Assembly (NCBI GenBank): GCA_018644935.1
Contig: JABGPL010000014.1
Span: 1-61,674 of the forward strand
Origin: Calditrichota bacterium
Lineage (GTDB): Bacteria > Electryoneota > AABM5-125-24 > Hatepunaeales > Hatepunaeaceae
DNA length: 61,674 nt
Direction: 5' to 3'
Shown here: positions 34,949 to 42,981 of the stretch, piece after piece
Numbering within the stretch: the stretch's first letter is position 1
How the letters are laid out: each line of letters opens with the position of its first letter
Notes under the pieces: model-generated
Databases searched by the model: none
What the model saw: the letters and a program-made list of their open reading frames with translations, nothing else
Told to the model about the DNA's origin: nothing
Translations under genes and position numbers: made by a program

Positions 34949-35900
34949 CACCGGATGTGTCCCCTACTGTTGATGCATAATTAAGAATGCAGTCCATAAA
35001 CAAATTGTCTTCCCTTGCATATCGGCTCATCAGGAAATGGTATCCATCGTCATCCCGGCTACCACTGCGTTTCCAGAATGGCTTACCGTTATCTGCCTGT
35101 ATTTTTAAAGTATCATTACGGCTGTTATTCGCTAAAGAAACCACTAAAAAAAAGTCTTCTTCAATTTTTACGCCCGGCACGCCAAATTCAATCCTATGCT
35201 CCTGCAAGGTTGTATCGACCTGTTCACTTGTCAGGTTAACTGTATCTATCAAAACAGTAGTGGGAAACTCATTGCCATTCCAGATCTCGACTGCGATATT
35301 GGTCGTGTCACTGATTACAGCAGCTAACCATATTGAAGCTCGCTTTAAATAACAGGCTTTGGCAATGGGGAATTTTGTCCAGTATGAAGTTGCACGAGCA
35401 GAATCCGGGAGCGTCCATACAGTTCCTGCAACATTATTATGAAAGCTGACAAGGGGTAGGCCGTCCAGTTCCTCGGAAAATCCTATATTTATCGGAATAA
35501 CCGGCGTGTCTGTTATATTACCACCAGAATCAAAAGCTCGTGCTGAGACGAAATGCCAGCCGGCTTCGTAGCCTGTTAGATCTAATTTATGTGTATAAGG
35601 TGGCTCTTCGAGTGCATATACGGTGGTGCCATCAATATTAAACGACACGAGTTTAATTGCAACGTTGTCTACAGCTGACGCAACAATCTCGATCTCATCC
35701 CAAACGTCTGAGAGGGGCCAGGGCTCAAGCAGTACAATCGTTGGAGGAATAACATCTACACCTGTGGCATCCTTGCCTGAAGGACCGACAGGACCCTGAC
35801 AACCAACTGCAATAATTCCGGATATCATCAGGACAAGAACGAGACCCACAGAAATCTCTGTAGATGACCTATCCTGGCATAATTTGAGGTTGCTGATCAC
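34941..35900 (-). CDS. Lipoprotein with collagen-like stalk, Ig-like domain and extra C-terminal domain
   Basis: 319 residues, GTG start at 35900. The signal sequence ends IIAVGC, followed by QGPVGPSGKDATG. Residues about 55-150 are an Ig-like domain (PPTIVLLEPWPLSDVWDEIEIVASAVDNVAIKLVSF), and about 150-319 a beta-rich domain (SFHNNVAGTVWTLPDSARATSYWTKFPIAKA, VAVEIWNG) shared with the next upstream gene. Six bases separate it from that gene, and it overlaps the smaller downstream paralogue, so the three form one transcript. Not a recognised family. Confidence 0.78.
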   Translation of the reverse strand: MISNLKLCQDRSSTEISVGLVLVLMISGIIAVGCQGPVGPSGKDATGVDVIPPTIVLLEPWPLSDVWDEIEIVASAVDNVAIKLVSFNIDGTTVYALEEPPYTHKLDLTGYEAGWHFVSARAFDSGGNITDTPVIPINIGFSEELDGLPLVSFHNNVAGTVWTLPDSARATSYWTKFPIAKACYLKRASIWLAAVISDTTNIAVEIWNGNEFPTTVLIDTVNLTSEQVDTTLQEHRIEFGVPGVKIEEDFFLVVSLANNSRNDTLKIQADNGKPFWKRSGSRDDDGYHFLMSRYAREDNLFMDCILNYASTVGDTSGDG

Positions 35901-35906
35901 AGATAT

Positions 35907-36842
35907 CTACTCGTACTGAATATTAATTTGTATCTTTGGATTAAAGGATAACACCGGGCCAATAGTGAACTCTCGCCAGACGTCGTTTTCCCGTACAACA
36001 CCATGCCAGTTTCGATAATATCCCCCATCAGAAATAATTGAGAGGGTATCACCCTCTTCAGTTTGGTTCTCAGACAGCATTGCCAGTATAAAAAACTCAT
36101 CCGGTACAGAAATTCCACCACTTACTTTAATACTCCTGTTGACAGGTTCTCCCGGCTCGGGATTACGCGAGAGTTTATGTCCATCCTGATCAACAGTATA
36201 CAACAAACTATCCGGACGCAAGTTCTTCGATGTCCTGACTTCAAAGGTCCAAACTGCCCCCCACCACCCTTCCTCGGTGGTAAGTTTGGCGCGAATCTCT
36301 ACAATTTTGCCTGGTCGATTTATTGTAAACCTTGTCCCGTAACCAGTAAACTGCTCGAATTCATCTGGCAGTCTCCATCTAATCTCATCAGAGCTGTTCA
36401 GATCAAAAAATCTTATTGTCTCTGAACCAGGTGCCTCATCCGGTGAGAATTTATTTACCTTTACCCAGGCTGAAGAACCGGTATGTCCTCCATTATCCCA
36501 GGCGAGCGCCTGGATGAAATGTGTTCCTGGGATGAGGTCAATTTCATTCCATCTTACTGTCCAGGGATATTCCGTCCTGAGGAGAGTTTCAGAACCAAAG
36601 TCCATCTGTCCGTCAATAATAAATCTGACGCTGTCGATATGACCATCATCAACGATGTATGCCTCGAGACTGGTTGATCCATAGATATCCTGATTCGCAG
36701 CTGGCATGGTCAACTCAACTATGGGAGCAATCAGGTCATCACCAAGTCTGTTCACGCCCGGTAATCCCGCCTCCCCCTCACAACCGATTATGATCAGTGA
36801 CACTAAGATAATTCCGGATATGTATACGGTGGTGGATCGCAT
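35907..36842 (-). CDS. Lipoprotein with collagen-like stalk, Ig-like domain and extra C-terminal domain
   Basis: 311 residues, ATG at 36842. Signal sequence ends LIIIGC, then EGEAGLPGVNRLG. Ig-like region about 35-140 (APIVELTMPAANQDIYGSTSLEAYIVDDGHI, FIQALAWDNGGHTGSSAWVKV). C-terminal region contains RFFDLNSSDEIRWRLPDEFEQFTGYGTRFTI, matching the same region of the downstream paralogue. Its ATG shares a base with the stop of the PdxJ-like gene upstream (TGATG), so translation is coupled to that cytoplasmic protein. Function unknown. Confidence 0.78.
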   Translation of the reverse strand: MRSTTVYISGIILVSLIIIGCEGEAGLPGVNRLGDDLIAPIVELTMPAANQDIYGSTSLEAYIVDDGHIDSVRFIIDGQMDFGSETLLRTEYPWTVRWNEIDLIPGTHFIQALAWDNGGHTGSSAWVKVNKFSPDEAPGSETIRFFDLNSSDEIRWRLPDEFEQFTGYGTRFTINRPGKIVEIRAKLTTEEGWWGAVWTFEVRTSKNLRPDSLLYTVDQDGHKLSRNPEPGEPVNRSIKVSGGISVPDEFFILAMLSENQTEEGDTLSIISDGGYYRNWHGVVRENDVWREFTIGPVLSFNPKIQINIQYE

Positions 36843-37570
36843 CAGTTATTTAATTTACTCCTGAAGATGGTTGTTTTCATGTCGTTAATTGCCCTGTCTA
36901 AGCCATTAACCAGAGCTCGGCTGACAATTGATTTACCGACATAAAGTTCTTCACCAAATGGCAATGCCGCGACCGGGCCAATATTTCTATAGTGCAGACC
37001 GTGAGCAAAGCTGATTACCAATCCGAATTTGTCTGCTGCCATTGCTGCATTTTCCAGCCCCTTTAAGGCAGCCTCTGCTTCCTCGTCAGTTCTGGCGTTT
37101 GAATAATTAGCACAATCGAACACTACCCCAGCTACCTGAGAACGGGCACAGGACCGGACATTGGAGATGTCTGGGTCAATAAAAACAGAAACAGGTATGC
37201 CAGCAGATTTGTAACCGGATATCGTATCTTTGAGTTGATCTCCCTCATATTGGAATTGCACGGGAGTCACGGGTTGCACACCATCCCAGTCGGTGGGGAG
37301 CAAAATCACACCGTTTGGATGATTTCGCACAACAGGCTCAATGTGGTCATGTACGCCAGGAACCACTAAAACCATGTCATTCTTAACGAGCTCGCGAATT
37401 ATTTTCACATCCCGTTCAGTGACAATTCTTCCCGTCGGATTCCACCCTATCAAAATAATGTCCACTCCCGCAATTTCTGCAATTGAAGCAAACAGCACTG
37501 GATCGGGCTCTCCCTCGTCGTAACTACCACGTAAGCGTGCAATTGGGTTCAGGTAAAAACCAAGCCGCAT
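36842..37570 (-). CDS. PdxJ-family TIM-barrel protein with substituted active site
   Basis: 242 residues; ATG at 37570 with AGGAAA upstream. Homology to pyridoxine 5'-phosphate synthase is clear over the full length: GEPDPVLFASIAEIAGVD, TERDVKIIRELV, GIPVSVFIDPDIS, ARTDEEAEAALKGL, FAHGLHYRNI and LYVGKSIVSRALVNGLDRAI. However, against E. coli PdxJ, His45 falls on Gly42, Arg47 on Asn44, His52 on Ile49 and Glu72 on Val69. The N-terminal NxDHIATLR is shortened to NPIARLR (Asp-His lost), and the GHxI motif reads GKSI. Only the AHGL histidine remains. Thus a vitamin B6 role is doubtful; a neofunctionalised paralogue is more likely. It is the first gene of the lipoprotein run. Confidence 0.8.
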   Translation of the reverse strand: MRLGFYLNPIARLRGSYDEGEPDPVLFASIAEIAGVDIILIGWNPTGRIVTERDVKIIRELVKNDMVLVVPGVHDHIEPVVRNHPNGVILLPTDWDGVQPVTPVQFQYEGDQLKDTISGYKSAGIPVSVFIDPDISNVRSCARSQVAGVVFDCANYSNARTDEEAEAALKGLENAAMAADKFGLVISFAHGLHYRNIGPVAALPFGEELYVGKSIVSRALVNGLDRAINDMKTTIFRSKLNN

Positions 37571-37658
37571 TTAATTTCCTCAATGTTAAAGCTCAATGCA
37601 CAAATAACTCTACACGTAACGAGAAATCTGCGAATAAATGTTTCAGTCTTGTTACTTC

Positions 37659-38615
37659 CTATTGCGAGAGATCAGTAATCAGGTCTCTTACAAATACAAA
37701 TTTGATTCCTTCGTTCTCGTATATCGGCAATTTTCTCTGTAAAACCTCAAGAGTTTCCTGTTTTACATGCCCAATTCCAACTGCCCAACCGCGTTTTCGA
37801 GCAATTCGGATCAATCTGGCAAATTGATCCTCTATTATCACAGTGTCAATTGCATAATCGAGAAATATATCTCGACTGGTTGCGCTTACACCTGCCTTGC
37901 GCATTATCCCTATACTAAAAAATTCTTTATCTGTTCGGCTATCTACAAAAACGAGATCCCTGCTTTTTAATGCCACCGCCAAATTTTTCAAGAATAAAGT
38001 GTCCGCCATAGCTCTCGAGCCCATATGGTTGTTCAAACCAACCGCCTGGGGTAGATCCTTCAGGACACGGCTGAAGACTGTCTCAAGTCTTGAGTGGTCA
38101 TCGCTGGCATAAACCATGTCTCGCTCATCCATAGAGGCTGGTTCTTTAGGCTCCATGGGCAAATGGATAAAAACATCTTTTCCTGCTTTCGAAACCTCTT
38201 GACCAATACTAACGGATCGATCATTTCCTGGGATAATTGAAATTGTAATATCATACGGGAGATCAATGAATCCTCGAATCGTCTCACGATTTGTGGATGG
38301 ACCAAAATCATCAATAATTAATGCCACAAGCACATCGTTTGAATCGGATGAATTCTTATCCCTGCGTGAGGGTTTCTCCGCAACCGAAACAGTAATATCA
38401 TTTAAAACCGAATCTTCAAGGCTTACAATAGAAACATCTCTGGCAATCATTGCCAGGAACTGCGTTTCCTTTTCAAGCTCTGCTAATGACGTTGACTTTT
38501 GAGAAGATACATAAACATACCAGATTGCTAAAACCGCAATTACTACGGAAATAGTGATTAGCACAATGTTCTTTATGTTCTTTTTCTCATGTCCACTATT
38601 TTTATTATCGATCAA
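37659..38615 (-). CDS. Divergent polysaccharide deacetylase (YibQ/DUF610 family)
   Basis: 318 residues, TTG start at 38615; an in-frame stop lies three codons upstream and no other start is visible. One N-terminal membrane helix (about 15-32, IKNIVLITISVVIAVLAIWYV). Catalytic-type domain about 95-315: ALIIDDFGPSTNRETI, ITISIIPGN, VFIHLPMEP, VGLNNHMGSR and FVDSRT. This family is related to NodB deacetylases and acts in the periplasm, often near peptidase or division genes (EnvC). The pattern Asp-Asp ... NNHMGS fits a metal site. Substrate not established for the family. Confidence 0.88.
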   Translation of the reverse strand: MIDNKNSGHEKKNIKNIVLITISVVIAVLAIWYVYVSSQKSTSLAELEKETQFLAMIARDVSIVSLEDSVLNDITVSVAEKPSRRDKNSSDSNDVLVALIIDDFGPSTNRETIRGFIDLPYDITISIIPGNDRSVSIGQEVSKAGKDVFIHLPMEPKEPASMDERDMVYASDDHSRLETVFSRVLKDLPQAVGLNNHMGSRAMADTLFLKNLAVALKSRDLVFVDSRTDKEFFSIGIMRKAGVSATSRDIFLDYAIDTVIIEDQFARLIRIARKRGWAVGIGHVKQETLEVLQRKLPIYENEGIKFVFVRDLITDLSQ

Positions 38616-38638
38616 GCTGAATCTTCACAAAACCGTTA

Positions 38639-39154
38639 TTATGGAACTTCCAGTTCATCCCGCCACTCGACTACACGAAACTGATCATTTTCTTCCATTC
38701 TAACCGAGAAATGTGCATATCCCATCAGCGGTACTTCCTGACCAAGAGTCAGGTTAAATCTTACAATAAATTGTACTGTCGTATCCGGTTGACTGAAATC
38801 TTCAATCCAGACAGGGATATGATTCCACTCAAGGTCAATCGGATCAAAACTGCGAAACATTCCACCGGTGGCTTTAAGGTCTGTTTCCCGAAACCATCGG
38901 TCAAGACGACCATTTTGAACATCATAATAGTGAAACACAAAGGATTCGGCAATACAATCAGAATAATGCAACGAATCCCCGTAATCATAAGCCAACTCGA
39001 AGTTACTGAGCAGCCCTCCAATTGTTCGCTGATCTGTCCAGATTCGTGTGCCCACATCACCCTCAACCGGCGCGAAGGGATTGAAACAAGAATTCAAGCC
39101 CAATAAACAACATAGCATCACTAATGAATAGAAAAGAGTATTGATCCCTTTCAT
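38639..39154 (-). CDS. Small lipoprotein of unknown function
   Basis: 171 residues from ATG at 39154, which shares a base with the stop of the upstream gene (TAATG); the longer frame from 39229 would overlap that gene by 76 bases and is rejected. Signal sequence (INTLFYSLVMLCCLLGLNSC) ends with a lipobox-like LNSC, then FNPFAP. The remainder has a fold pattern (NFELAYDYGDSLHYSDCIAESFVFHYYD ... FVRFNLTLGQEVPLMGYAHFSV) reminiscent of NTF2/SnoaL-like single-domain proteins; that is a guess. Adjacent upstream gene has a similar size and ending. Confidence 0.7.
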   Translation of the reverse strand: MKGINTLFYSLVMLCCLLGLNSCFNPFAPVEGDVGTRIWTDQRTIGGLLSNFELAYDYGDSLHYSDCIAESFVFHYYDVQNGRLDRWFRETDLKATGGMFRSFDPIDLEWNHIPVWIEDFSQPDTTVQFIVRFNLTLGQEVPLMGYAHFSVRMEENDQFRVVEWRDELEVP

Positions 39155-39747
39155 TAAAAGAATGCTTTTAAGTCGCTCCAGCATGGTTCCCCGGTTGTTC
39201 GAAAATCCATCCATCTTGTAACCAACCACTCACCGTCAACCCCCCGTCTCAATTTGAAATCTATTCTGCCTTCCATGCGACGGGGTGCAAATTCGAGAAC
39301 ATCACTGATCCCAAGATGAAGATTATAAATCGCTGAAATGTCGGCGGAATCACCCAAAACTATCTCGAAATCAACGTCAAATGAAAATGATGATATCGAA
39401 TCCGAAGGTAAAACCCCCGGATTAAAAAGAGCTTCTGCCCATTTCCTTTCCCGCTCGACATCCCATCCATCAAAATGCCCCTGATGATTATTTACCGTTT
39501 TTGGGTCAGGGATGAATCTGAATCCACCTTGTTCCGTGACCTCGCTGGAAAAGGTACGTAGATAATCAACGCTCGAACGTCGGCCAATTGCATTAGAGAG
39601 ATTCTCTAAAACAGTTCGAGGGTTACGGGGAAATTGCCAACCACTGCTCGACAATCCTGTTGGTGATTCTGGCTCGCGGGTCGAAAACAATTCGCACCCG
39701 CAAGTCAGCATCACACTCAATAAAATGGTTGTCAGCAAAATGTGCAT
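39154..39747 (-). CDS. Small lipoprotein of unknown function
   Basis: 197 residues from ATG at 39747. Signal sequence ends MLTCGC, followed by a Pro/Ser-rich linker. C-terminal two thirds (VLENLSNAIGRRSSVDYLRTFSSEVTEQGGFRFIPD ... RIDFKLRRGVDGEWLVTRWMDFR) show an alpha+beta layout like its downstream neighbour: both begin with an NL..A....D...YL-type helix pair and finish with strands around WL(V)..W.D. A diverged tandem duplication is likely. Envelope location inferred; no function recognised. Confidence 0.7.
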   Translation of the reverse strand: MHILLTTILLSVMLTCGCELFSTREPESPTGLSSSGWQFPRNPRTVLENLSNAIGRRSSVDYLRTFSSEVTEQGGFRFIPDPKTVNNHQGHFDGWDVERERKWAEALFNPGVLPSDSISSFSFDVDFEIVLGDSADISAIYNLHLGISDVLEFAPRRMEGRIDFKLRRGVDGEWLVTRWMDFRTTGEPCWSDLKAFF

Positions 39748-39774
39748 GGTTAAAAGATAACAAAATCTTCTGAT

Positions 39775-40896
39775 TTATTCAATGACGTATTTTACTACCG
39801 CATTCGCAACGTCAAGAGAAGTGTTCGACCCACCCATATCATATGTTCGGACCTTGCCTTCAGCAATGACTCTGGCTATAGCAGCTTCAAGACGATCAGC
39901 TTTATCTTTCTCGCCTAACCAATCCAACATCATCTTTGCTGTAAGGAGCATTGCCATTGGATTGACCTTGTATTGACCGGCATACTTCGGAGCAGAACCG
40001 TGTGTAGGTTCAAACACCGCATAATTGTCACCTATGTTGCCTGATGCTGCAAATCCGAGACCTCCGACGAGTTGAGCAGCCAGATCGGAAATTATATCAC
40101 CGAACATATTTTCTGCAACCAGAATGTCATAGTCAAGCGGGTTTTTAACCAGCCACATACACTGTGCATCGATGTTGGTTTCCCAAAGAGGGATGTTTGG
40201 ATAGTCTTTTGCGACCTTTCGTGCTGTACGAACCATCAATCCACCTGTTTCGCGAAGCACATTCGGCTTATCAACAACAGTAACAGATCGTCTGTTGAAT
40301 TTCTTCGCATATTCAAACGCATTGCGAACTATACGTTCACAACCTTCCCTGGTCATCAGTCGGGTTGAAATCGCTATATCTTCATTGGCGAATCTTGCGA
40401 ATCGCTCCATTTTAGGATGATCAGAGTATGCATCTCTTAGTTTTTGAGGCAATGGGTAGAATTCAATCCCTGAATACAGGCCCTCGGAATTTTCGCGGAA
40501 TACTATCAAATCTATGCCGTCTTTGTAATTGAGTGGATTTCCCGGATATCCTGTACAAGGACGGATGTTTGTATGCAAATTGAGTTCCTGGCGGAGCCTG
40601 ACGATTGGGCTGAAATAGACATATCCCTTTCCCCTCAATTCGGGATCGAGTTCCTCATCTGCCTCTTCTTTTGGCTTGGAAGTAATTGCACCAAATAATG
40701 CACAATCGGTTTCACCGAGAAGCTTCAACGTCCTCTGTGGCAGTGGATCTCCTTCATGTCGCCAGATTTCCCAACCAATATCTCCATGTGGATATTCAGC
40801 GTCAAGACCTAACGCGTCTAATACCAACCGCGCAGCATCCATGACGTCATTTCCTACGCCATCTCCCGGTAACCAGGCTATACGGTACTTTGCCAT
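39775..40896 (-). CDS. Isocitrate/isopropylmalate-type dehydrogenase
   Basis: 373 residues; ATG at 40896 with GAGG 6 nt upstream. Beta-decarboxylating dehydrogenase. Seen: WLPGDGVGNDVM, NLHTNIRPC, FRENSEGLYSGIEF (substrate loop), the VVDKPNVLRETGGL region, and DILVAENMFGDIISDLAAQLVGGLGFAASGNIGD with the metal aspartates, then FEPTHGSAPKYAG. The NSEGLYSG loop is closer to isocitrate or homoisocitrate than to canonical isopropylmalate enzymes (which have ELTGGIYFG). The FEPTHGSAPK motif lacks a Lys-Tyr NADP determinant, so NAD use is likely. Exact substrate is not decided. No leu operon is adjacent. Confidence 0.88.
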   Translation of the reverse strand: MAKYRIAWLPGDGVGNDVMDAARLVLDALGLDAEYPHGDIGWEIWRHEGDPLPQRTLKLLGETDCALFGAITSKPKEEADEELDPELRGKGYVYFSPIVRLRQELNLHTNIRPCTGYPGNPLNYKDGIDLIVFRENSEGLYSGIEFYPLPQKLRDAYSDHPKMERFARFANEDIAISTRLMTREGCERIVRNAFEYAKKFNRRSVTVVDKPNVLRETGGLMVRTARKVAKDYPNIPLWETNIDAQCMWLVKNPLDYDILVAENMFGDIISDLAAQLVGGLGFAASGNIGDNYAVFEPTHGSAPKYAGQYKVNPMAMLLTAKMMLDWLGEKDKADRLEAAIARVIAEGKVRTYDMGGSNTSLDVANAVVKYVIE

Positions 40897-40939
40897 TGTT
40901 GTCCTCTTCGTGTTTCTTACTTAAGTTGTTAACTATATT

Positions 40940-40964
40940 GCAGAACTCACACACATCGTTCTGC
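40940..40964. other. Stem-loop between two minus-strand genes
   Basis: GCAGAAC and GTTCTGC make a 7-bp stem with an 11-nt loop in the 78-base gap downstream of the phosphatase-like gene. On the minus strand the T-run lies before the hairpin, so it is not a classical terminator; it may be a processing or attenuation site. Confidence 0.35.
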
Positions 40965-40974
40965 ACAAAAAAAA

Positions 40975-41754
40975 TTATTTAACATCCCAAAAACTCAAAA
41001 CCTTCATATCCTCATCAATATCCAAGCCATGATCACCCTTTCCGGTTTCCAGATTTAGATGACCACCATGATCAGGAATAAATGATATTAATCTTCGATA
41101 CTTATCCCAATGCGTGTCGCATGCTTTTGCAAGTGACACAAAATTCAAGATATGCTTTTTCAGAGCAGACATGCAATCTTTACTGAAAGGTGTCGTCTTG
41201 TGCAGCATGTCATCATACTCTTGATTGTAAACGACAATTAGATCATGCTCATCCGCCTGGATGAGCTTCTGAGCTCGCCTGATGACCAGAGGATCGTATA
41301 GCTCAGAGTAATAATCAATTTCTCTATCTTGAAAGATCAATGCAACACTTGAATCTCTAACTGCGACTATTGCAACTTTTTTTCCGGCTTCCACAACTGA
41401 ATCAAAAAGTGTGTCAATTTCAAGAACAGGCTTATCATATTGAGTTATACCATGTTCCTGCGGTGATGTTCCTGAATACATCGAAGCAAAACAGACTGGA
41501 GTCTTCGGCGGAAAAATTGAATTTAGCTCAAGCTTTAAGGAAGTACAGTTTTCCACCGGTTCAAAATTGACAGGATCATGATCATAAAGAAATTTTCCTG
41601 TTGCATCCGGATTGTATATTAAGCAACGCTCGAGAGGTTCCGAATACTTTTGCAATTCGAGAACCTGACTCAGAGTCTCCTTCGTACTATCTTCAGGAGG
41701 TTCAATTCCCATTAATTTGGAAATCGTTGGTGTTACAAACCTTAAATCAGGCAT
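40975..41754 (-). CDS. Alkaline phosphatase superfamily-like protein
   Basis: 259 residues. Seen: a TPVCFASMYSGTSPQEHGITQYDKPVL segment typical of type I phosphodiesterase/alkaline phosphatase family proteins (the GTSPxxHGI part), EHDLIVVYNQEYDDMLHKTTP with Tyr/Asp-His ligands, and the C-terminal metal motif FIPDHGGH...GDHGLDID. The N-terminal metal aspartate and Ser/Thr nucleophile region is not obvious and the protein is shorter than usual (~400), so it may be a minimal or partly inactive member. No signal peptide; cytoplasmic by appearance. Substrate unknown. Confidence 0.7.
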   Translation of the reverse strand: MPDLRFVTPTISKLMGIEPPEDSTKETLSQVLELQKYSEPLERCLIYNPDATGKFLYDHDPVNFEPVENCTSLKLELNSIFPPKTPVCFASMYSGTSPQEHGITQYDKPVLEIDTLFDSVVEAGKKVAIVAVRDSSVALIFQDREIDYYSELYDPLVIRRAQKLIQADEHDLIVVYNQEYDDMLHKTTPFSKDCMSALKKHILNFVSLAKACDTHWDKYRRLISFIPDHGGHLNLETGKGDHGLDIDEDMKVLSFWDVK

Positions 41755-41790
41755 AATAGCTGACTATACATTAGATTTAAACTTTTCATG

Positions 41791-42939
41791 TTAGTTTTTC
41801 TGACTGGGAACGAGAGTCAAATTAACAATTTCTGGTTTCGCCCCAATTCTTACAGGCGGACCAAATGTTCCGACACCATTTGTCAGGTAGAAATACATTT
41901 CACCAAATTTGCTAAGTCCCTGTTTCACACCGTACCGGATTCTCATCAGATAATTCGCAGGCCAGATCTGACCGCCATGCGTGTGACCACTTAGCATCAA
42001 ATCCACGCCAGCATCAGCAGCTTCTTCAATTCTATCTGGTGTATGATGTAAAAGAATGGTTGGCAATGAAGGATCATTCCCACTCATCAATCTAACTATA
42101 GGTGTTTTTGGCAGTCTGAGCTGAGTTGTCCCGGTTAAATCATCCAATCCAATGAGATTGAACGCACCTTCGACAACAATTGACGAGTCTCTCAGTACTG
42201 TGATTCCTGCTTTTCTAAGTAACTCAGATGCAAGACCAACGCCCTGATAAAATTCATGATTACCCGTTGCAAAATAAACCCCGTCACTGAAATCCAGCTG
42301 ACTAAGAGGTTCGACTATCCAATCCATTAATTCTGGTTTTGCAGAAATTACATCACCGATAATAAAACAAGCATCTGCACCCGTCCAGTTTGCAGTTCGA
42401 ATAACCATATCAAGCATCCGTTCCCGGTTTATTCTGCTGAGATGAACATCTGAAAAGGCAACGATACTATACTCTTCGCGTCCCTCAGGAAAACTTTCAA
42501 CCTCAATGGTATGCTCTGTTACAACAGGGTATGATCCCCGGATGTAGCCGGTTAAAACAAAAAATAAGATTACTACAAATGCCAGAGATAATGCAAGCCT
42601 GCCAGATTGAATATTATCAGATGATACCCATGCGGGCAACCACCCTGTCAGCCGATCACCCATTCTAATCAAATCAAAGATTATTGTGAATGCCAGTCCA
42701 TATGCCAGTACTACAACCCATATTGACCCGATCCACACGCAGATTGTACCCACCCCGGAGCTAGTTCCGAGGGCTCGGCTTAACGGATAAGCCAGAGCGA
42801 GTAAAATGAGTGATCCCCTTAGGATACGACTGCTTTTACCTTTCAGGCAAGCAGCACTAACTACACGACGATACAGATAGTAATTTGCAGCACCATAAAG
42901 TGCGACTGCTACAACGACAAACAGCAGGAACGATGTCAA
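41791..42939 (-). CDS. Membrane-anchored metallophosphoesterase (YkuE/YaeI-like)
   Basis: 382 residues; TTG at 42939 with GAGG 5 nt upstream. Four predicted membrane helices in the first ~135 residues (FLLFVVVAVALYGAAN, GSLILLALAYPLS, ICVWIGSIWVVVLAYGLAF, LALSLAFVVILFFVL). The phosphoesterase domain then carries the full calcineurin-type set: FSDVHLSRI, GDVISAKPE, TGNHEFYQG, LHHTPDR and SGHTHGGQIWP. Relatives act on lipid-linked pyrophosphates or UDP-diacylglucosamine (YaeI/LpxI-like activities have been described); the substrate here is unknown. Confidence 0.92.
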   Translation of the reverse strand: MTSFLLFVVVAVALYGAANYYLYRRVVSAACLKGKSSRILRGSLILLALAYPLSRALGTSSGVGTICVWIGSIWVVVLAYGLAFTIIFDLIRMGDRLTGWLPAWVSSDNIQSGRLALSLAFVVILFFVLTGYIRGSYPVVTEHTIEVESFPEGREEYSIVAFSDVHLSRINRERMLDMVIRTANWTGADACFIIGDVISAKPELMDWIVEPLSQLDFSDGVYFATGNHEFYQGVGLASELLRKAGITVLRDSSIVVEGAFNLIGLDDLTGTTQLRLPKTPIVRLMSGNDPSLPTILLHHTPDRIEEAADAGVDLMLSGHTHGGQIWPANYLMRIRYGVKQGLSKFGEMYFYLTNGVGTFGPPVRIGAKPEIVNLTLVPSQKN

Positions 42940-42981
42940 ATTAGCCTCAAGATCTTTGATGTTTTAAATATCATAATCAGA

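Noticed and set aside
33557-37570. The lipoprotein/PdxJ/DUF4438 region considered as a genomic island
   Set aside because: No integrase, transposase, tRNA junction or attachment repeats are visible.
39155-39229. Longer start for the small lipoprotein at 38639
   Set aside because: Adds 25 residues before the signal sequence and overlaps the upstream gene; the coupled ATG at 39154 explains the signal peptide better.
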